The translations under genes were made by a program, and so were the position numbers. The notes under the pieces are model-generated. The model was given only the letters and a program-made list of their open reading frames with translations, was not told the DNA's origin and searched no databases. From assembly GCF_937981445.1 (NCBI RefSeq), contig NZ_CALJON010000034.1, forward strand, positions 1-64,000: a DNA stretch of 64,000 nucleotides, written 5' to 3'. Of the stretch, positions 60,080 through 64,000 are shown in pieces. The DNA comes from an uncultured Veillonella sp. GTDB taxonomy: Bacteria > Bacillota > Negativicutes > Veillonellales > Veillonellaceae. Each line of letters begins with the position of its first letter. Positions within the stretch are counted from its first letter, which is position 1.

Positions 60080-62902
60080 CTATTGTTTTTTAGAAGCACA
60101 ACGATCTAATAAGTAGGCAATGCTTACAAATGGGATGCCACCATTTTCGCCAAGACCAATTTCACAGGTAGAACTGGAGCTTACGCCTAAGGTACAGCCA
60201 TAGGATTTAATTTCTGCCGCTAAATCCTTGGTAGCACATTTATTAAGTTCTGGTGTAAAGAAACCTTTTTGACCAGCAAAACCATCACAGGCAAAGGATT
60301 TAATATTGAATACTTTATCCGTACATGCACGAGCTAAGTTTTCAATGTATTGCTGTTTGCCCAAAGTTTTAATCTTACATTGTTTATGTACAATAACAGA
60401 TTCGTCACATTTCTTAATATCTAAGTTTGGCAAAATCGTATATAAGAATTCAGAAATATCTAAAATCTTAAGGCCTTCAATATGACGGAATGCATGGTTG
60501 AAGCAAGCGGAATGGTCAATTACGATTGGATAAATGCCACCTTCACTCGCTTTGGTTAGCGCTTCAGTAAGATCTGCTAAGGCTTTTTTATCAATTTCTT
60601 CATAATTTTCAAAGCTTAGACCACAGCAGAGATTTTCAATATGAGGTGGATAAATTACATTATACCCTGCTTTATCGCAAAGGCTTTCAAACACTTGTTG
60701 AATGCTTCTCGTATCATCATATCCTTGGTTCTGACGGAAGGCACGATTAGCACAAGTACTGAAGTATACTACATTCTTTTGGTACTTAGGATTGCGTTTA
60801 GTTCGCAATGTATATGTATTAGCCTTAGGCATAGTTTTTGGTACATAAGGTGTTAGACCTGTTAATTTATGGGCATCTTCACTAATTTTTGCAAGTAATG
60901 TTTTAGTAGCCACTTTACCAGCTGCACCACCAAGCGTTACGCCTACCTTAGCGGCTTTAATGGTAGTATTGAAATTATTGTAAATCGCATGAGCGAGTCC
61001 GCGACCTGCTGGATCTATCTTGCGCAAAGATAATGCGATTTGTGCTGTATCGATGCCTAGTGGACATAATTGAGAACACATGGAGCATGCTGCACAGGTG
61101 TCAACACCATAATATTCATAGCCCTTTTTGAGCTCCGCTGCCATAGCTGTATTGCCTTCTTTTAAGAGGCGTTTTTCTTCACGTAATAAGGAAATACGTT
61201 GACGAGGTGTTAATGTTAAATTACGACTTGGACAATTCTTTTCACAGAAACCACATTCCATACACATATTGAACAATGGGTCAATATCGCTCATAGCTTT
61301 TAGGTTTTTCTTATATACATCAGGGTCATCTGTAATAATTACATCTGGATTTAATAAGCCCTGAGGGTCGAAGATTTCTTTAATGCGACGGTTTACTGCG
61401 TACGCTTTTTTGCCCCATTCCATTTCTACGAAAGGTGCCACCATGCGGCCCGTACCATGTTCTGCTTTAATAGAGCCTTCTACACCAGCTACACGTTCCG
61501 CCATTTCTTTTACGAGACCAGCGAAATTATCCATTTCTTTTTGTTCGTTAAAGTTTGGTGTAATGATGAAATGCACATTACCACTTAGAGCGTGACCAAA
61601 GATAATGCCACTGTCAACAAAATCGTATTTGTGGAATAAATCTGTAATCATTTCTATGCCATCAGTGAAGTCTTCGATTTTAAAGCATACATCTTCAGTA
61701 ATAACTGTTGTACCAGGACGGCGAAGACCGGCTGCAATTGGCAATAAACCTTTGCGGATAACCCACCAGCTATTGTATTCAGAGGCATCTTTAGAATATA
61801 GACTTGGAATGGCTGTTGGAATATCCTTTAACTGCTCTTTAATATAGGCGAGGTTTGCATCTAAGGTTGCTTCATCATTGCTTTCTGATTGGAATAAAAT
61901 ACAGCTAGTTCCTTCTGGAACATGGCGAACAAAGCTTGGTACTTCAGGCAATTGCTGTACACTCTTAAGACTTAAGTAGTCCATCATTTCAGCTGCCACT
62001 ACTCGTTCACGGCCCATGCCAGCAAGAGCTACTACAGCACGAGAAGCATCATTTAATTTTTCAAAGAATAAGAGACCGCAGCCTTTGAATTTAGCGTCAT
62101 CTACGCAATTATAAGTTACTTCGCTTACAAAGCCTAATGTACCTTCACTGCCTATGAAAATATGATTTAATATATCAGTAATAGTTTCGAAATCAACTAA
62201 GGTGTTGATGCTGTAGCCAGTGGTATTTTTAATTTTGTATTTGCGTCGAATTAAATCTACTAATTCGGGGTCTTCCATAATATGGTTGCGAAGACCTAAA
62301 ATTTCATTTACCATATCTTGATGGGTTTGTAAGAAGCTTTTAACACTGGCTTCGTTCCCAGTATCAAGAACGGTGCCATCAGCTAAGATAACACGCAATG
62401 AGCGAATTGTTTGATAAGAGTTTTGCGCCGTGCCACAACACATGCCACTGGAGTTGTTATTTAAAATCCCCCCTACTAAGGCAGTTGCTAATGTAGCAGG
62501 ATCTGGGCCTATTTTTTTGCCATATTTGGCTAATGCATCATTGGCATCAATACCAATAACGCCACAAGCTAGGCGGATGGCATTGCCGTCTTCAAGTACT
62601 GTTACATCTTTAAAGCCATCATTAGCTACGATAAGTACATCTTCTGAAGAACATTGACCGGATAAAGAGCTCCCTGCAGCTCTAAATGTTACTGGCGTGC
62701 CACAGCGATTGGCTAACAGCACTAATTGAATCACTTCTGCTTCAGTATGTGCCTTCACCACTACTTTGGGTAAATAACTATAGCAAGATGCGTCAATCCC
62801 ATACGCATAGCGCAACAAATAATCTGTAAATACTCGATCAGGACAAATTTTCTTTGCTTCTATTACAAATGTGTTGTAATCTTTTCTCAATACCATACCC
62901 AT
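60080..62902 (-). CDS. FAD- and iron-sulfur-containing D-lactate dehydrogenase
   Basis: The 940-residue protein fuses a GlcD-like flavoprotein with a GlcF-like iron-sulfur part. Residues about 45-260 are the FAD-binding domain (VVVKAHTEAEVIQLVLLANR, GSSLSGQCS), and about 265-520 the oxidase C-terminal domain (EHGTGRMVAPF). Two 4Fe-4S motifs follow, CMECGFCEKNCP near 546 and CAACSMCSQLCP near 598, then cysteine-rich CCG-type segments including LCCGLSFENY. Length and layout match the large D-lactate dehydrogenases known from Pseudomonas; glycolate or other hydroxyacids remain possible. Lactate oxidation fits a lactate-fermenting organism. AGGAGGTCC precedes the ATG. Confidence 0.88.
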   Translation of the reverse strand: MGMVLRKDYNTFVIEAKKICPDRVFTDYLLRYAYGIDASCYSYLPKVVVKAHTEAEVIQLVLLANRCGTPVTFRAAGSSLSGQCSSEDVLIVANDGFKDVTVLEDGNAIRLACGVIGIDANDALAKYGKKIGPDPATLATALVGGILNNNSSGMCCGTAQNSYQTIRSLRVILADGTVLDTGNEASVKSFLQTHQDMVNEILGLRNHIMEDPELVDLIRRKYKIKNTTGYSINTLVDFETITDILNHIFIGSEGTLGFVSEVTYNCVDDAKFKGCGLLFFEKLNDASRAVVALAGMGRERVVAAEMMDYLSLKSVQQLPEVPSFVRHVPEGTSCILFQSESNDEATLDANLAYIKEQLKDIPTAIPSLYSKDASEYNSWWVIRKGLLPIAAGLRRPGTTVITEDVCFKIEDFTDGIEMITDLFHKYDFVDSGIIFGHALSGNVHFIITPNFNEQKEMDNFAGLVKEMAERVAGVEGSIKAEHGTGRMVAPFVEMEWGKKAYAVNRRIKEIFDPQGLLNPDVIITDDPDVYKKNLKAMSDIDPLFNMCMECGFCEKNCPSRNLTLTPRQRISLLREEKRLLKEGNTAMAAELKKGYEYYGVDTCAACSMCSQLCPLGIDTAQIALSLRKIDPAGRGLAHAIYNNFNTTIKAAKVGVTLGGAAGKVATKTLLAKISEDAHKLTGLTPYVPKTMPKANTYTLRTKRNPKYQKNVVYFSTCANRAFRQNQGYDDTRSIQQVFESLCDKAGYNVIYPPHIENLCCGLSFENYEEIDKKALADLTEALTKASEGGIYPIVIDHSACFNHAFRHIEGLKILDISEFLYTILPNLDIKKCDESVIVHKQCKIKTLGKQQYIENLARACTDKVFNIKSFACDGFAGQKGFFTPELNKCATKDLAAEIKSYGCTLGVSSSSTCEIGLGENGGIPFVSIAYLLDRCASKKQ

Positions 62903-62975
62903 CAGTTTAGGACCTCCTAGTATTTACTACCTATACATCACTTAGATGTTACCCAAATGGTAATCTATTAAGTTA

Positions 62976-63004
62976 AGAATAGCATACTATATAATCAATG
63001 TAAA
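62976..63004 (-). promoter_or_regulatory. Promoter of the D-lactate dehydrogenase gene
   Basis: On the minus strand TTTACA and TATTCT are separated by 17 bases, about 75-100 bases upstream of the start codon. No clear operator palindrome adjoins it. Confidence 0.6.
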
Positions 63005-63233
63005 TTAAAATTGGGCTTTATTTATCATGGTTTTATAATTAGTATATGACTCATGCTAGGATGGTTTATTATCACTTATGAGAATACATTTTCGAATATT
63101 ATAATGAGTGTATGACATTTTACAAGATAGCTATTACAAGGTATAATTAGATGATATGGTAAGATTGAAAAAAACACATACACAGCCATAGACTTTACGT
63201 CCCTAGAAATTATGGTTATAGGTAATACTTAAG

Positions 63234-63350
63234 AGCTATAAGAGATCACAAAAACTTCAGATCTATAGCAGATAGCAAAGACTTAAGAGCCATAACAGAT
63301 AGTAAAGACGTAAGAGCTATAGCAAATAGTAAAGACTCAAGATTTATAAC
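63234..63350 (+). repeat. 27-base tandem repeats upstream of the SpeD-like gene
   Basis: Four units of exactly 27 bases start at 63234, 63261, 63288 and 63315, with a 9-base partial copy. They share the pattern AGCTATAGCAGATAGTAAAGAC-TAAG. An antisense ORF across them is a by-product of the repeats. The rest of the 500-base gap (62903-63233) holds only the promoter listed above. Confidence 0.88.
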
Positions 63351-63406
63351 AATATGGTGATTGCTGGTTGTGTTAGATATAATATGATGAAAGTAGGTGG
63401 CCTTCA

Positions 63407-64000
63407 GTGGCAAATTCAGTGGGAACTCATTTATTAATAGATTTATATGCATGTTTAGAGGAAGCGGTAAGCTCCCCTGTTATGATTCAAGAAAGTGTGA
63501 CTAATGCCTTAGAAGCAGCTAAGCAACCGGTTGATGAAATAAGTTGCCAAGTATTAGATAATGAAATTATATTATTTGCTATGGCACATCGCTGTCATAT
63601 AATTGTCCATACTTATCCTGATATGGGCTATGCTGCCGTTGATATTTATACTTTTGGTATTCCTTTACAAGCTACTCTTATTATGCGCGAATTAAAGCAA
63701 TCCTTAGGGGCTGAACGGGTTAAAGCAACGAGTGTAAATCGTGGTGATTTTGGTTCGCTGCGCGATATGAAGCCTCGTAAGAAAACCTCTCTCTCTGCGT
63801 TAGCACGGGTAACAAGAACGCGCTTACGCCTTCAAGAAACGGGTACTAAATTGCGCTCTAAAGGCGCCAAAGTGTTTAAGGTCATAGCTAAGAAAAATAC
63901 GGGCTCTCAGGCTATGCATTCAGAACCTATGTCCTCCTCTACCAATAAAATATCTGAAAGTACCAATAATATATCTGGCAGTACAAATAACATGTCTCGT
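63407..64000 (+). CDS. S-adenosylmethionine decarboxylase-like protein with altered active site (cut by window end)
   Basis: The N-terminal 110 residues follow the small bacterial SpeD pattern: GTHLLIDLYAC near the start, then HTYPDMGYAAVDIYTFG, ending RELKQSLGAERVKA. In SpeD of Thermotoga maritima, Ser63 forms the pyruvoyl group after cleavage behind Glu62, and His68 and Cys83 assist. Here the matching positions read Arg62, Cys63, His68 and Phe83, so normal pyruvoyl formation is not expected. A basic tail after residue 115 (RPRKK-type and KLRSKGAKVFK) leads to a Ser/Thr/Asn repeat tract at the window end. The GTG at 63407 after AGTAGGTGG is the likely start. The 3' end is not seen. Confidence 0.8.
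   Translation, partial: MANSVGTHLLIDLYACLEEAVSSPVMIQESVTNALEAAKQPVDEISCQVLDNEIILFAMAHRCHIIVHTYPDMGYAAVDIYTFGIPLQATLIMRELKQSLGAERVKATSVNRGDFGSLRDMKPRKKTSLSALARVTRTRLRLQETGTKLRSKGAKVFKVIAKKNTGSQAMHSEPMSSSTNKISESTNNISGSTNNMSR
63938..64000 (+). repeat. 21-base repeats in the tail of the SpeD-like gene
   Basis: Three in-frame 21-base units encode STNKISE, STNNISG and STNNMSR. The tract reaches the end of the window and may continue. Confidence 0.8.

Noticed and set aside
63246..63452. Antisense ORF upstream of the SpeD-like gene
   Set aside because: Its leucine-rich product is a translation of the 27-base repeats and crosses the start of a real gene.

Overview
The window is a dense, low-GC chromosomal segment carrying 63 recognised or supported protein genes, one tRNA and one FMN riboswitch. 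Gene content and order (efp, two Asp23-family genes, nusB, a Kae1-like gene, xseA, xseB and ispA in a row; an RFN-controlled riboflavin operon; the late adenosylcobalamin pathway; a two-part D-lactate dehydrogenase; LarB; a LexA/YneA-like SOS pair), together with strong Firmicutes-type Shine-Dalgarno sites and occasional TTG or GTG starts, point to a Firmicute. My best guess is a lactate-using member of the Negativicutes close to Veillonella. That placement is inference from gene content; no marker RNA is present to prove it.

Layout. 1-1434: 3' part of a glutamine synthetase gene lying directly behind a terminator-like hairpin. 1710-4075: thiamine salvage (thiD and a thiM-thiE fusion). 4342-5671 (minus): an alternative sigma factor overlapping a GH25 muramidase gene. 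5817-10391: an accessory stretch with a 30-residue hydrophobic ORF, an unknown gene, an AraC-type regulator and a malic-enzyme-like protein that has lost most of its substrate-binding residues. 10392-14677: FMN riboswitch and ribD-ribE-ribBA-ribH, then hslO. 15770-20545: an attenuator-like leader followed by mtnP-mtnA-ahcY-mtaD, which process methylthioadenosine and S-adenosylhomocysteine. 20675-24944: tpx (minus) and a heterodimeric ABC exporter. 25064-31776: a SpoU methyltransferase, larB, an orphan larC C-terminal domain, a YdjC deacetylase with a flippase-like membrane protein, then ACT-hom-thrB. 31887-41355: tRNA-Pro, htpX and the late cobalamin genes (pduO, cobU, cobQ, cbiB, cobS, pduX, cobD, cobC). 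41519-54149: RNA modification, translation, DNA repair and isoprenoid housekeeping genes ending in argR-recN. 54160-57140: dapB-asd-dapA behind a T-box-like attenuator. 57470-58777: divergent lexA and a YneA-like cell-division inhibitor sharing a LexA-type operator region. 58952-62902 (minus): a Cre-like tyrosine recombinase and a D-lactate dehydrogenase, separated by a lox-like palindrome. 63407-64000: 5' part of a SpeD-like gene whose pyruvoyl-forming serine is replaced by cysteine.

Three themes stand out. First, short tandem reiterations occur throughout. Inside conserved enzymes they have periods divisible by three (15, 21, 24, 27 and 39 bases in NusB, the SpeD-like protein, CobU, RibD/CobD and PduX); just past stop codons and between genes they have periods of 11, 20, 23 and 27. 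Second, two proteins of well-known enzyme families (malic enzyme, SpeD) keep the fold motifs but lose defining catalytic residues, which suggests changed function. Third, several leaders (mtnP, ispA, dapB) look like structured regulatory RNAs that I cannot assign to a known class by eye.
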